In this document: positions 12,076 through 26,765 of the stretch, one piece after another | Position numbering within the stretch: the first letter of the stretch is position 1 | Layout of the letters: each line of letters begins with the position of its first letter | Origin: Guadua angustifolia | Lineage: Eukaryota > Streptophyta > Magnoliopsida > Poales > Poaceae | DNA length: 64,000 nucleotides | NCBI GenBank assembly: GCA_036346375.1 | Contig: CM070515.1 | Coordinates: 7,214,423-7,278,422 of the forward strand | Direction: 5' to 3' | Translations under genes and position numbers: made by a program | The notes under the pieces: model-generated | The model's input: the letters and a program-made list of their open reading frames with translations, nothing else | Databases searched by the model: none | What the model was told of the DNA's origin: nothing

Positions 12076-12435
12076 TTACAGATTTATAATCCTTTGAATT
12101 TCAAGTTTGAATTCTTTAGTGCGTATGTCTAAGGATCGAGTGCCAGTGTCATTCCAATATATGTCTCGATATTCTTTAATGTATTGTTTTTCTCTTCCTA
12201 ATGAAGAAAAATTATCCTCATAAAAAATACAATCAACATACCAGACCGTATACAGATCCTCCGTCATAGGCTCTAGGTATTTAATAAATGATAGAGATCT
12301 ATAACCTATATAGATCCCCAACTTCGAATAAGGGCCTACAGTTGTGCGTTGTGATGGTGGGATTGACATGTATACAACACAGTTAAATTTTAATAGGTGG
12401 AAAATACTCAATTCTTTCTCAAGCACTATCTGCAA
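12076..12435 (-). pseudogene. Copia integrase C-terminal fragment
   Basis: Contains the typical grass Copia integrase wording GPYSKLGIYIGYRS, IIKYLEP-like IKYLEPMTEDL and EIQRIINL. It follows the integrase core in family members and precedes reverse transcriptase. The fragment is open for 119 codons but isolated by stops. Part of the element spanning about 9230-13300. Confidence 0.8.
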
Positions 12436-13300
12436 AAGAGAAATTTCATGATATACAGTTGGTCTGAATTAAATTACTACAGCAACGTGCAACACTGCAT
12501 GGCCCCTAATAGCTCATGGGTAACCTACAATTCTATAAGAGTGGCTTAACAATAAGCTTGAGTGGCTTAGCAATAAGCTTTATTATTCAAATTAATAACT
12601 TTGTATGGTCATTTTATGTGTGGACATAGGGTATTGAATGTTCTACATTAATACCTAAAGACATATAATAAGCATTGAATATTTTTGAGGTAAACTAGCT
12701 AGTATTGTCCATTCAAATAGACTTAAATCATTTTCATTTGGAAAAGAGGTTTTTAATCTAATAATTTGGGCTATTAATTTAGCAGAAGTATGATTTTAAG
12801 TAGATAAAAGGCATATGTGGAACCATCTAGTAGAAGCATCTAGCAATACCGTAAAGTATCTGAAGGGATCTGACAGAGACTGGATAGGTCCACAAATACC
12901 ACCTTAAATTCTCTTAAAAAATTTGGTGATTCTTTCCTCGCTTTCAAATAAGAGGGTGTAATTAGTGCATAAGAAATTTTCAGATCTAAGCAAGTCAGTA
13001 GTTTTTACACTATGGCCAACAAAATTATTCATGATGTTTCTCATCATATTCAACTTAGGGTGCGGTTGGAGCACAACTCGTGCACGTCAGGGCGTACATC
13101 AACACAAGTATTTGTATAACAAGGGTTAATATTCTGATACCATTTGTAACAACATGCCTCAAAACTCACTCAATACTTAGCCCACTATAGAGCAAATCTC
13201 GTATACGTAGCACTCCGCTTATACTTGTATTGTTGTTTGGTATAAAAGGTCAACCTAAAATTGCTACATTTTGATCTAATAGTTATTATATGATATTGCA

Positions 13301-16300
13301 ACTCACTTTTAACGAACAATATAGGATTAATTTTGCCGTTACAAACTCAGCATTAGCCACGCTACCAACGACCGGGGTAATACAATGTCACACGCCCCAT
13401 GGCTGCAGAGAGTGCATCGGTAACACACTAGCGCTGGCATCATGGACAGTGGTCCGCCTCCACGCTGCTCAGTTGCAGCAAGGTGCTCACGACAGCACTG
13501 AAGTTTTTCTGCCACGGATGCTCCGACTTTCTCGGTCCCTCCTTCTCCCTCATGGTCACCAGCTCACTGCTCCCACTGGATCCCTCTGCCACTAATTTGT
13601 TTTTCTTCCGTTCCCTCTCATAAATCCTAATATGTTGCTTATGATTTGTGCTGAGCTTTCAGATCTGTGAGCTATATTATATGTTTCTCATATGTCAAAT
13701 CTAAGAAGTAGTAACCAACCTAGGTTGAACTGCTCTTATCTGTTAATATGTTTATTATCTTTACGATGAAATGCTAGTTGCACAAAGTGGCGAGTTTCTT
13801 TACCTATCAGCCTTCGCAGTTCGCAGCATGTCTACAAGGGAGATTTGGACTTGCAGGTACGGATGAACGGTGACTAGCCATGCCCGCCACACCCGAATAC
13901 CCGATTACCTTCCCAGTTGCGGTGCCGCACACATGACGCGGCCTGTTCCGGCATGCTTGGCGCATCGCGGTGCGATAGGTAATACCCACGCGTCCAATCC
14001 AGAGACGGGCGAAATGCTGTATCCCCCACCCCAACCGGCACGGCACGTCCCCTCGCCTTATCTGCCGATCGAAGGCATGCATGCCGTGTGGCGACGCTCA
14101 GGCGGTTGTGTGCATGCGATCGGTGGGCGTGCCGTGCCGTGCCGGTTGAAACGCCTGTGCCCGGCTTGTCGGTGAGCGGTGTGACTCGCTCGTACCCTAG
14201 CGTGTAAGCATGCATGACTGAAAGTCTAAAACCTTCACTTAGACTAGCGCCTGGTTACCTGAGTTTCTACTGCGTCGCCTTGCACCACGCGTGGTGTTTT
14301 ACTGCCTACCATTTTTTCCTTTGACGTTCGCTGACATGGAGAAGTCCCGAAGGATTTGCTTGCTTGCTTGTCCTTTTTATTCCCGTGCGTGCTGGCATGG
14401 GATGACCCCGGAGTCCGGAGTCCGGACTCCCTTGGGTTCTTTCGGTGACTCTAGCTAGCGAGTAACCACTGACAAATGAATAGGTGTGACTTAACTCTCT
14501 GAGTTTTTTTTTTAAAAAAAACTTGGGTTATTCTTTGCAAAATTTGCTGCACCGAATCGTAAAGAAAAAGTAACATTAATTACTGCCTTTTCTTGCGATA
14601 AATTAGATCTACTACGTTTTTTTGTTCTTCTTTCGTGACAAATCGACAATAATGATCATATATGTAATACTAGCTTTATAACTCAGAATAACAATAAACA
14701 CCGACAAAAATGACAAGCAAAGACCATACCAACAGGCAAAGCAACCCAGCGAAATGGCGCGGTCTGCAGCGGCGTTTGGAAGCGACCGACCGAAGCTGAA
14801 ACGCTTTGCATTATTCCGTCCGCTTTCTCGACAGCCTGTTTCCCCAGACCCCAATCAATCATCCTTCATCCCCTCCCCTGGTATGTGCTGCCAAATTACC
14901 ACAAAACCCCTTCTTGAATTTAGAGAGTACAACCCTAGTAGTACCATTTCGATGGAGCATCTGCACCGTTTATTTTTTAGAAACAAGTGCCAAATCGGGT
15001 TGAATCATATTAAGCGTCGAATTGTGCGTCCTAAAATCAACGGTTTGACACTCGCTGGTCTTAATCACTTTCATTTATTTCACAAGTACCACTAGCAGTT
15101 GTACACTTGTACTACATTAAAGTTATGCTGTTATGCCTCTGAAAGATTTCGGTGGTTATAAAACTTGCAGATGAATTTTCGTTTATGCCCCATTTGTTAT
15201 AACCTGCTACATTTGGTGGCAAGGGCATTTCTGCCATTTCCAAAAGTAATAGTTGCATTGGATGAGGACGGCACATCTGGGCCATCCTGTCTAGCAGCAT
15301 ATATACTCTGCTACTCCTGCCAAGGAAAGAAAACAAAGAACATAGGAAACCAGAAAATGACAACTCGTCTAGATTCTGTAAATGATAGGGTCAGAAAACA
15401 ACAAAATATTCGCTAAATTACAGCATTACATTTCTCCCTGAATACTTGAATTGTTGGCGCATTAGCAATCAGGAGTCAGGAATAGTTTTGAGTGTCGACC
15501 CAGCATAAATACAAAAGTTGACTGGGTTTTTGGGTCCATACTTGGTTGTTGCCATAACTGTTGGTCAGAAATGAAGCATTCATGCTAGGCACCACTGTAA
15601 TATAAGGGGTACAAATGCGGAGAATGCATTTGAATTCGAATTGGAAGTGAAGTTTGTCCACCTTACTGGTGGAAACAAGAAGTTTTGTTGTGGCATTGAA
15701 TTCATATAAATGAATTCATTAAGAACTATGCTCCTCTACCGTTGCAAAATTAGTATCTTTCAACTAGTATTACTAGATATTATGTTTTTCACTAACCAAA
15801 AAACGTGGTGTCAATACGTTCAATTGAAAAAATTGTGAAGAGGATGATAGTCGTGTTACCAATGATCAATTACACAGGAACGAAAAGTAGATGATCAAGA
15901 ATACAAGATATGATCCAATATTCTCTCTTCATCGGTAATTTTTTTTTGAGGTATGGTGTGTATAATAAGAACCCATACCCTCCCCTTATATAGGGAGAAG
16001 AGGTCCCCTTAATTGTTCAGTAAGCAATACAAGACTAAACTACGCTAGCGAGTCTTTTTGGACCGTAAGTTCAGATGTTATGCTCTTGGAGGGAGGAAAT
16101 GACAATACTCCTTAATCCTTGTTATTATAAGGAAGAGTAAAAATTGTTCCAAACAATCCTGATTCAAACACGTTCAGTGTCTAAAAAGTAGTAAGCTCAA
16201 CATTTCTATGTTGTGCATACAGATTTTATGTTGGATATATTATATTTCTTAAATAGTAAAGTTATATTTTAATCAGAATAAACAGAAAACATAGTCTCTT

Positions 16301-16888
16301 ATAATTTACATTAAAATTGTACCTATGCTTGTTGATACTTTTCATTTGTTGTAGGATTTTTTTTTTGTCTAAATTGTGTCCTTCCACGGGTCATGGCTCA
16401 TAAAAAAAATTCCCAACCTTTTCCTTACAAAAATCAATCTAAAATCCGGAAAAGGATATTTAGTGGATAACATTGAATTTTTTAATATGATTCCACACAC
16501 GGAGAGGCAAATTTATATATTTTTTTTGGGAAAAGCAAAATTGCACAATCTTGAAATACTGCGATTAATTGTGGACCAACAGATAGTTCAAAAAGAAGAA
16601 GAAGAACAAGAATACGATGGAGGATTTGCGTATCTTTGATATTTCTTTTGCCTTAATAGTTATTCTATTCACTATTTGGGACTGGGCCGGGAGAGTATAT
16701 TTAGAAGCTCAGGATATAAATTAATTCCTGTAGGAATCTGAAAAGATTTCCATGTTATAAATCATTCTAATCTGATACGTTTGTTTATGCAAATTTTACC
16801 TAACTACAGTCTATTTCCTTTAGGAGAGGGATCCTAAGTAGTTTTTGTAGGCTAACCGTCTGATCGAGTGAATAAGCGGTTTAGATTA
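13301..16888. other. Intergenic DNA, no gene recognised
   Basis: About 13860-14215 is GC-rich with overlapping ORFs on both strands but no family motifs. About 15840-16160 may hold an LTR remnant on the minus strand: it carries [14 protein letters not shown] wording near 15990 and a TGTTTGGAAC-like word near 16160. Neither could be delimited. The rest is AT-rich with no clear features. Confidence 0.35.
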
Positions 16889-17245
16889 TACAACAGTACT
16901 AATACATAGTATCTGTTATAGTATTTTCAAAAAATCTAGTCCATTATTTTTTAATACAACAGTACTAATACATAGTATCTGTTACAGTATTTTCAAAAAA
17001 TCTAGTCCATTATTTTTTAATGTAACGATTTATATACGAGTCGTAGCGGTATTAATTCTAGTGGATCTCAATTAGATGATGCTAACCGCTACATAGATCC
17101 ACAAAGCAGATCAATAGCAGTATTTTCAAAAAATCTAGTCTATTGCTTTTTAATGTAGCAATTTATATACGAGTTGTAGTGGTATTCCAGTGGATCTCAA
17201 AATACGTGATGCTAACCGCTGCATGATCCACGAAGCAGATTTATG
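16889..17245. repeat. Nested tandem repeats upstream of the GSK3-like kinase
   Basis: A 66-bp unit is repeated twice in tandem (16889-16954 and 16955-17020, about one mismatch). A partial third copy lies near 17118-17155. A larger unit of about 90 bp (tatatacgag ... gctaaccgct ... ccacaaagcagat) occurs at about 17022-17112 and again at about 17154-17242. The block ends roughly 200 bp before the probable first exon of the kinase gene. Confidence 0.75.
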
Positions 17246-17279
17246 AAAACCGTTTATTTTCCTTTTACCTTTACACCCC

Positions 17280-18480
17280 TATCGGTTCTTATCATAACTC
17301 GGCCGCCGCCTCTCTTCTGCTGCTGTGTTCTCTTCTCCCCTTCAAATCCCACGATAACCCTGCGAGTGGGAGGAGAGGGGGTGCCGATTGCCGAACGAGT
17401 TTAGGATCTTTAGCTTCTGATTCCATCGATCAGAGTTGGTCCGCCCCCCGGAGATCTCCTGATCTGGTAATTTCTATTGCCTTTTCCTGCTATTACTTGT
17501 GCCTTTTATGGGAACTTTAGGGTTGTGAAATCAGGAGGTTTCTTGCGCGAAAGGGTCGGATTCCATCTGTTCCCTGCGATTGGACTGGTAGCTGAAGAGA
17601 TCACAGTGGTGCGAACTTGGGGATTTTGTTTCGGGCATCTGCATACTCCGGCTCGTGGTTTCTTGTTGTAATATAGGACCTTTTAGTTGATTCAAAATTG
17701 GAGGTTTCTTGATTTTAACCGTGGGTCTTCTCTTGACGATGTGATTTAACCAAAAGGCTGGGGAACGCGGATTCTTGCTGATGCTGTTTTATTGACATGG
17801 CGGATTGCTCAAAAAGCCCCCAATTAAGATTTAAAACTGGTGATCTTGGCCAACAGTTTGAATTCTGATAGTTTTTTTTTTTTGCTTACTTTGTGGTTCC
17901 CAATTAGGGAGTAAGGACATGTGAATTAGTCAAAGAGCTCCTAGTTTTGACCAAAATTTGATGATCTGGATAAAAGGTCCCAGCCTTAGCAATATTCTTG
18001 GCAGCTGTTGTGTGTACCTACCCAGCTGTGAAGATATGAATTTCCTAACACTCGTAAAGATAGCTTGTTTGGTAGGTTGATGGTGATCTGAACTCAAGGC
18101 AAACTGTCAAATTGAGCTTGTTCGGGCAGAAGTAGAGCTAATTTGTTTTCTTATCGGTTGATAGATGTTGAATTGAGCATAGAACAACCAAATGCTAAAA
18201 CAATTTGGCATCCTGGGGACTTCAAGAGTGAAGATCCAATTTAAAGGTTTTTGCCAATTGTTAGGGCCAACTATCACTAAAATATGTTTATGTATATGTG
18301 CAGATAATATACGGTTCGTAGTGTGCAAAGAATGATCATGTCCTAGCAATAATTGCCTAGATTGTGCTTCTTGACTTACTAAAATGATACTCTATGCAGG
18401 TGAATCCAGTATATCTCCGGCTTAGGAAAGGAACTTGGTCAATAAAAATAAACCACAAAGTAGAAAACTTCTGTGATAAT
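17280..18480 (+). promoter_or_regulatory. 5' UTR exon and leader intron of the GSK3-like kinase
   Basis: A CT-rich 5' UTR exon probably ends at 17466, at gatctg followed by gtaatt. The next exon begins at 18400 after tctatgcag and contains the ATG at 18481. This implies a leader intron of about 0.93 kb, common in this kinase family. The transcription start is not resolved. Confidence 0.55.
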
Positions 18481-20892
<2,412 letters not shown>

Positions 20893-21400
20893 GCATGCAG
20901 TTCAGAGATTACTTGGGTCTTGCATCAAGCTACCGTGGAAACCGTAGAACAGCATCGCCAGTATTATTGGATAGGCAATGCATACTTTTTTCTTTTTCTG
21001 TGATTGCCACATAACCGAGTTTTGTTCTACCACTGCCGTGACCACGCCTTCTACCACGTTCTGTGAAGCTGATGAAGACACCAACAGAGGTTATCCATTG
21101 GTAAGTCTTGTATATTGGTCTGCCCTAACCTTGACAACTCAATTCTTTGCGAAAATTTTATCACCAAGCAAGAAAGAACGCACACATATATGTTTGATCC
21201 ATATTTCATTCCTGAGCCGTATCAGTTTTCACCGACTGTGAGAATTGATTCGTCCAATCTGTAGTCCTGAGCAAGAAAAGGTCACCTATGTACGACGAGT
21301 TATTTCTGTTTTGATGGAAGCTATTTAATTGTATTTGTATCATCATTCTTTTGTCTTCACCCTCATATTTAATAAAGCGATTCAAATTCGTTGGCGTTTT
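20893..21400 (+). terminator. 3' UTR and polyadenylation signal of the GSK3-like kinase
   Basis: Non-coding sequence after the stop. An AATAAA lies at about 21371-21376, a suitable polyadenylation signal. The 3' end is inferred. Confidence 0.4.
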
Positions 21401-22029
21401 CTGTGATATGCTTTGAGTAATCAGCTGCCAAACCTGAATGTGTCACAGAACAGATGCACCTCGATCACTCAAGACTTGTTTTGAGTAAAAGTTTTGAGGC
21501 TTGAACTGGAGAAGCGTGCAAATGGACGTGGAGTTGATCCATGCTAGGTCCAGATGCCTGCTTATTGCCAGATGAATCCGGATACTGTTGGCTGCAGTGT
21601 CAGGTGCAGTGTCTGGAATCTGGATCATCTTGCCGACAGCAGTTTCAATCATGAATAACTGAACTCCTTAACAAAAAAGTGAACGTTTTATGTTTGTTCC
21701 ACTCTTCATTTCCCTTGTTTATTTTTTTTTCTCGAGCACAACTGTCCAAAGGCTAACCTTTTCCCGCGAAGCAAATTAAATACTCCATTCACTTAACCAT
21801 TGTGTCTGAAGTATCAGAAATGATCGTGTATAATGAACACAGGCAAGAGATGGTTGGTTGACTACCTAGGACAGCGAGAAGGCCCAATAGCTAAAATTTG
21901 AGCAGAATTAAGCTGTACTCACTCCGCTATAGTACTATACGAGTGTTACTTTACTACTGTAGCAAATTTTCCCTAGCATGCATGTGGTGCATGCTTAAGA
22001 CAAGCCGGTCAACATTAAATGACAGGTAT
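21401..22029. other. Intergenic DNA
   Basis: No gene or repeat boundary recognised. Confidence 0.4.
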
Positions 22030-22037
22030 GCCATGCC

Positions 22038-22743
22038 TAGGGATGGCAATCGGGTGGGTACCTTCGGTACTATTGCCTTAAACCCAAACCCGAACAAAAT
22101 CCCATCTACCTAAGCCCACTAAGCTTTGCGGGTATACATCTGTGCCTATATCCAAACCCAATGGGTACTCACGGGCACAGATATGTGCGCGAGCACCAAA
22201 GGGCGAAGGCGGAGAGGTGGGGGGGCGCTATGGCCGCCGCATGCTCCTCCCCCCTCGCAGACGCCGGAGACCATCGCTTGGTCCGCCGGAACACTAGACT
22301 TCCGGGTACGCACTGGGAGCAGTGCCTTTCGGGTGAGTAGGGATCACCTCTCCTTTTTCTCTTCTTTTGGGCACTATGCGCGTCGGCCGGAGGGAGCCGA
22401 TGGGAGGAGTAGGCGGTGAGGGGAGGAGCAGGCGTCGGCCACCGAGGGAGGCAAAAGCGAGGGGGAGGCCGAAGCAATCTGGCAATGGGAGCAAGGGGAG
22501 GGAGGTGATGGGGGTGAGGGGAATCAAGGAGGAGCCGACTCAGTCAAGCAGTCAGTGAGTTTGTTTTTTTAATATACCTTTAAAAAAGTGGGCCCACATG
22601 TCATAGGATACCCATAGGTACAAATTAACACGCACACCCATCCTATAGACTTATCGGGTACCTAAACCCGTAAACCCATAGGTCTAAAATGCTACCCATA
22701 CACATTCTTATCGGGTTGGATATGGTTAAAACTGCAATCCCTA
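22038..22743. mobile_element. hAT-like non-autonomous element with GC-rich cargo
   Basis: 706 bp beginning TAGGGATGGCAATCGGGT and ending in the inverted form (CTGCAATCCCTA). It is flanked by 8-bp target duplications with one mismatch: gccatgcc (22030-22037) and gccacgcc (22744-22751). The outer parts are rich in ggta/taccc words. The centre (about 22190-22560) is much more GC-rich and may be captured host sequence. The small ORFs in the centre have no recognised domain. Confidence 0.8.
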
Positions 22744-22751
22744 GCCACGCC

Positions 22752-23872
22752 AGCAATAAACCCATTTAGTGTTCAATGGAGTAATTCACCAGGGACTCGA
22801 GGTAACTTTGGGCCATTGAATGAATAGCCACCATAGTTTCCCAAGCAGCACTCTTGCAAAGCCTCAACGTTAATTGTTTGTGCGGCTACTTAATAGGCTA
22901 TCGGGTTTGAACTTTCATACGAAAATGAAAGTCAAGATCTTGTCAAGAAAGAAGCTACTTAGTAAGGAGCACAGCAACTCTCTAGTTTGCAGAGTTTTAG
23001 CTTTCTAAGGAAGAGTTGGTTAGGGCGCATACCTCAAGACGTGTCCCTGTGTCCAACGTACAAAGATTTAGGTGCTATTATTAGGCATTATTCCAATGTA
23101 CTCAGGACACATTGGCTCTATCAACACAGAAGCTGCAAACACAGGATCTGTGTATACCATTGGTCGTATATTTATAGGAAAAGGGACTAAACTTGATGTT
23201 ACTGATCCGGTAGATTTAAGATCTTGTCAGAATGCTGCACTATTACTACTTTAGGCTCTTGCTACCGACCTCAACGCTTCTTCAATGGAAGAATAGTGGC
23301 CATGGAAACGATGGAATTACCACAATAAAAAAAAAACCGCAACTAGCGCTGTTAAGTGTGAAACGAATTTGAATCTTACCCTATCTCAAATTTAGTCGAT
23401 CTGAGACGACGATTTCGGCGGCTGCGTCTGCTTTTCCGCCGGAGTCTTGACAGCGCCTGTCCGAGATGGAGATGGAGCTGGAGTCCGAAGTCTGATCGGA
23501 TCTGTGTACAAAAGCCACGCGTAAACATGAGGCAAGCGAAAAAGATTTCTTTGTGATCAACCTGAGTCATCAAACGAGTACCAGAATCCAAAGAGGAGCT
23601 GCAGCCGACCGCAAGAATCATTTGCCATGCCAAGCTACAGTAATTCACGAAAGAAGAGAGAGCAGCTCGTCAGCTGATGCCGTCCAAAATTACGCAGCAG
23701 CCAGCAACTCCACGAGAAGAGCTGTCACACATCATTGACTTCTTGGGTTTTTTTCCAGCTAATTGTGCTAAGTGCGCATGATGACATGAAGAAGTGCGCA
23801 GGAGGTTGTCGATTTCAGTTGGGTTACTTGGGTACGCACATACTTGTATAAGCGTTTTTGGATTTACTTCGG
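22752..23872. other. Unassigned DNA, possibly leader or LTR of the following Copia element
   Basis: The region precedes the gag start of the Copia element, so it should hold that element's left LTR and primer-binding site, but I could not recognise either. A frame at 23072-23254 (SINTEAANTGSVYTIGRIF, IGKGTKLDVTDPVDL) looks protein-like, but I do not recognise it. Confidence 0.35.
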
Positions 23873-24700
23873 ATGGCAACTCTGAAATATAATCTTTTGC
23901 TAACTCTGAAATATAATCTTTCGCTACTGAATCGAGATATGAGATTTTCTTTGTGGCAAGTTAAGATACGTGCTGTTCTTGTATAGTTCGATTTGCATTA
24001 TACTCTTTTTGAAATCGACAAGATGCCTGTTATGTGGTCCCAAGAGAACCAACGTAAAGATCGTAAGTTCTTATTTCAGATTCACCTTTATCTATCAAAT
24101 AATATTCTGTAGGAGGTTTTGAAAGAGAAGACTGTTGCTGCATTAGGTTGAAGCTGAAGTAGATTTGCATCACCAAAGATCCAACCAGTAGAATGCATTT
24201 GAGGCAGAAGCTTTATTCGCACAAATTGGCGGAACATGGATCATTATTGAACCACCTGACAATATTCAAAGAAGTTCTCGGATCTCGATTCTATGGAGGT
24301 AAAATATGATGATGAAGATTTGTGTTTTATTCTTTTATGCTCACCACCTTGTTTGTAATCTACTTGCAGAGATGCTATTCTATATAGCTGAGATACTCTT
24401 ACACTTAATGAAGTATATGAAGCAATGCATGCGAAGAAAAAGATGAAACTTATGGTTCCAAACAAAAGTTCAAGTTTACATGCAGAATGCTTGATTATCC
24501 ATGGTAAACAAAAGAGGAGCTCAAACGACAATTCAAGAGACAAAAGATCGAGTAGAAATTACAAAGCAGATCAAAATCCAGAGGAAGGTATAACTTATGT
24601 AAGTATTACAAGAAAGATTAATGCGACATATCTTAGTGCTGATGGGTAAAGTAAAAGGAGAAAAGAAATAAGTAAAAGGAGAAAAGAAATAACAAATTCA
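23873..24700 (+). pseudogene. Copia gag remnant
   Basis: The ATG at 23873 starts MATLKYNLLLTLKYNL, where a 24-bp segment is tandemly duplicated. It continues with the typical gag wording FSLWQVKIRAVL before a TAG. Downstream frames carry KLYSHKLAEHGSLLNHLTIFK, VKYDDEDL and LTLNEVYEAMHAKKKMKL. Several stops and frameshifts make it non-functional. First part of the plus-strand Copia element spanning 23873-38290. Confidence 0.75.
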
Positions 24701-24939
24701 AAAGGGGTTGACAAGAGGATGAAACTAAAACCACCATTGTTACTAAGCATGATTCTGTTGGTGATGTTCTTGTTGCCTTTGCCAGTGTTTCCAAAATTGG
24801 CGACAAATGAATTCTTGATTCAGTCTGTACATTCTACATGAACCCGAACCCACGGGTGTTTTCTTAACTATAAAGCTACGCTAGGTGGATATGTATTGAT
24901 GGTTGATAATTCACTACGCAAGATTGCAGGTATTGGTTC

Positions 24940-25657
24940 TGTCGACGATTCGGGACAGGGTCCCCCGCCGAGCTTACTTGTTGAATGAGGGATCAACTTG
25001 GGGCCCCTTTTCCGCAAGGGTTATACGTCTGAGAATGTGCCGAGCAACGGAACGGGGTATATGGGACAAACGTGAAGCACAGGGGGTCGTTTTTTATCTG
25101 GTTCGGGCCTCTCGCGGAGGAGATAATAACCCTACGTCCAGTGATTGCACTAGTATGTGAAAGTGGGTTACAATGCGCTTGCTCGGGAGGCCTTGAACGA
25201 TCCTAAGGGTTCCGTAAGCAAGCGATATGTATAGCGTAATGCGTAGTCTGAAGGTCCCTCCCTCAATCCATCGTAGGAGGGGTATTTATAGAAATTACAG
25301 AGACAAAACATTTATTATAGGGGCGCACTCTTTGTTGAAGGCGTGTCACGATCACGATGTCGCGCCATCCGCCGGGTACCACGCGACGTGGGTACAGTGA
25401 GCGCAGACCAGGACGGCGCGGACCATGGCGGCGCAGATCCCGGGCGTGCGATCCCTCCAGCCGCTGCGCATTTAATGCCACGTTGCATTGTCGCGGGCCC
25501 CGAAATGGCTCGCGGGGCGTATCGATGGGGGCGGGGTAACCGTGGTAGCCGAAGCTACCCAAAGGTCGGCCTTGCGTGCGCCATCCGGGCAAGAGCATAG
25601 TCGGTTGGCGCCGAGTCTTCGATGGTCGTCTTGGTACAGTATATCCAATCTCCGACA
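24940..25657 (-). repeat. LTR of the LARD element (3' LTR in its own orientation)
   Basis: Starts TGTCGACGATTCGGGACAGG and ends ATCTCCGACA on the plus strand. It matches 27928-28615 along its length with small indels, which accounts for the 30-bp length difference. ORFs that cross it are not genes. Confidence 0.88.
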
Positions 25658-25739
25658 GCTAGCCCCCGAGGCTAAAGGGGGAGAAGGCCCTGCTGAGGCC
25701 TCCGCCTTAAGCCTCTAGACTTCTTAAAGAGGGATTAGA

Positions 25740-26765
25740 GTCATGCGGCGAAGAGCTACCGCGGCATCCGAGCAACAGGGCTCGGGGATCTCGCAGCGAA
25801 GAGCTACTGCGGCATCCGAGTAGCACGGCTCGGGGACGAGGATCTCGCAGCGAAGAGCGACCGCGGCATCCGAGCAACAGGGCTCGGGGATCTCGCAGCG
25901 AAGAGCTCTGCGCGCATCCGAAACAGCGAGCTCGGGATCTCGCAGTCAAGAGCTATCTGCGGCATCCGAGCTTGCGGCTCGGGGCGAGGATCTCGCGATG
26001 AGAGCGATCGCGGCATCCGAGCAGCGAGGCTCGGGGATCTCGCGGCGAAGAGCTATGCGGCATCCGAAAGCAACACGGCTCGGGGCGAGGATCTCGCAGC
26101 GAAGCGGCCGCGCATCCGAACGCAACGGGGCTCGGGGATCTCGCGGCGAAGAGCTATTCGCGGCATCCGAGTAGCACGGCTCGGGGCGAGGATCTCGCAA
26201 TGAAGAGCGACGCGACATCCGAGCAACGGGCTCGGGATCTCGCGATCAAGAGCTACTGCGGCATCCGAACAGCAGGCTCGGGATCTCGCACGAAGAGCTA
26301 CTGCGGCATCCGAGTAGCACGGCTCGGGGCGAGGATCTCGCGTCAAGAGCGACCGCGCATCCGAGCAACGGGCTCGAGGATCTCGCGGCGAAGAGCTCTG
26401 CGGCATCCGAGCAACACGGCTCGAGGGCGAGGATCTCGCGGCGAAGAGCTCTGCGGCATCCGAGCAACACCGCCGGGGATCTCCTGGCGAAGAGCTCTGC
26501 GACATCCGAGTAGCACGGCTCGGGGCGAGGATCTCGCAGCGAAGAGCGACCGCGACATCCGAAACAACGAGGCTCGGGGATCTCGCAGCGAAGAGCTACT
26601 GCGGCATCCGAGCAACACGGCTCGGGGACGAGGATCTCGCGGCGAAGAGCTCTGCGACATCCGAGCAACATCTCGGGGATCTCGCGGCGAAAAGCTCTTC
26701 TGACATCCGAGCGGCCGCGGCTCGGGGCGAGGATCTCGCAGTGAAGAGCTACTCGGCATCCCAAG
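25740..26765. repeat. Tandem array A (about 49-bp unit, about 21 copies)
   Basis: About 21 imperfect copies of a unit of roughly 45-57 bp, each containing gcatccgagcaacacggct, then ggatctcgc and gaagagct. Counting the catccga word gives the copy number. Length variants are mostly small indels that break all reading frames, so the Ser/Arg-rich ORFs crossing it are artefacts. Confidence 0.88.

Larger units (their letters stand above)
9230..13300 (-). mobile_element. Decayed Ty1/Copia retrotransposon
   Basis: Minus-strand element. Its primer-binding site, TGGTATCAGA (complementary to initiator tRNA-Met), lies at 13142-13133, so the upstream LTR lies at higher coordinates. Integrase C-terminal wording is at 12435-12076. 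Reverse-transcriptase remnants such as VVRYEAGLIAQRFTQRLGIDYNK lie near 11450-11340, with further fragments down to about 9900. The downstream LTR appears to span about 9230-9800, with a CTATAAATATAGC promoter-like word near 9340-9328. Many stops and frameshifts mean no product is made. Outer LTR boundaries and target duplication were not resolved. Confidence 0.75.

Noticed and set aside
13807..14215. GC-rich ORFs on both strands (about 90-113 codons)
   Set aside because: No motif, no splice-linked continuation, and frames overlap on both strands.
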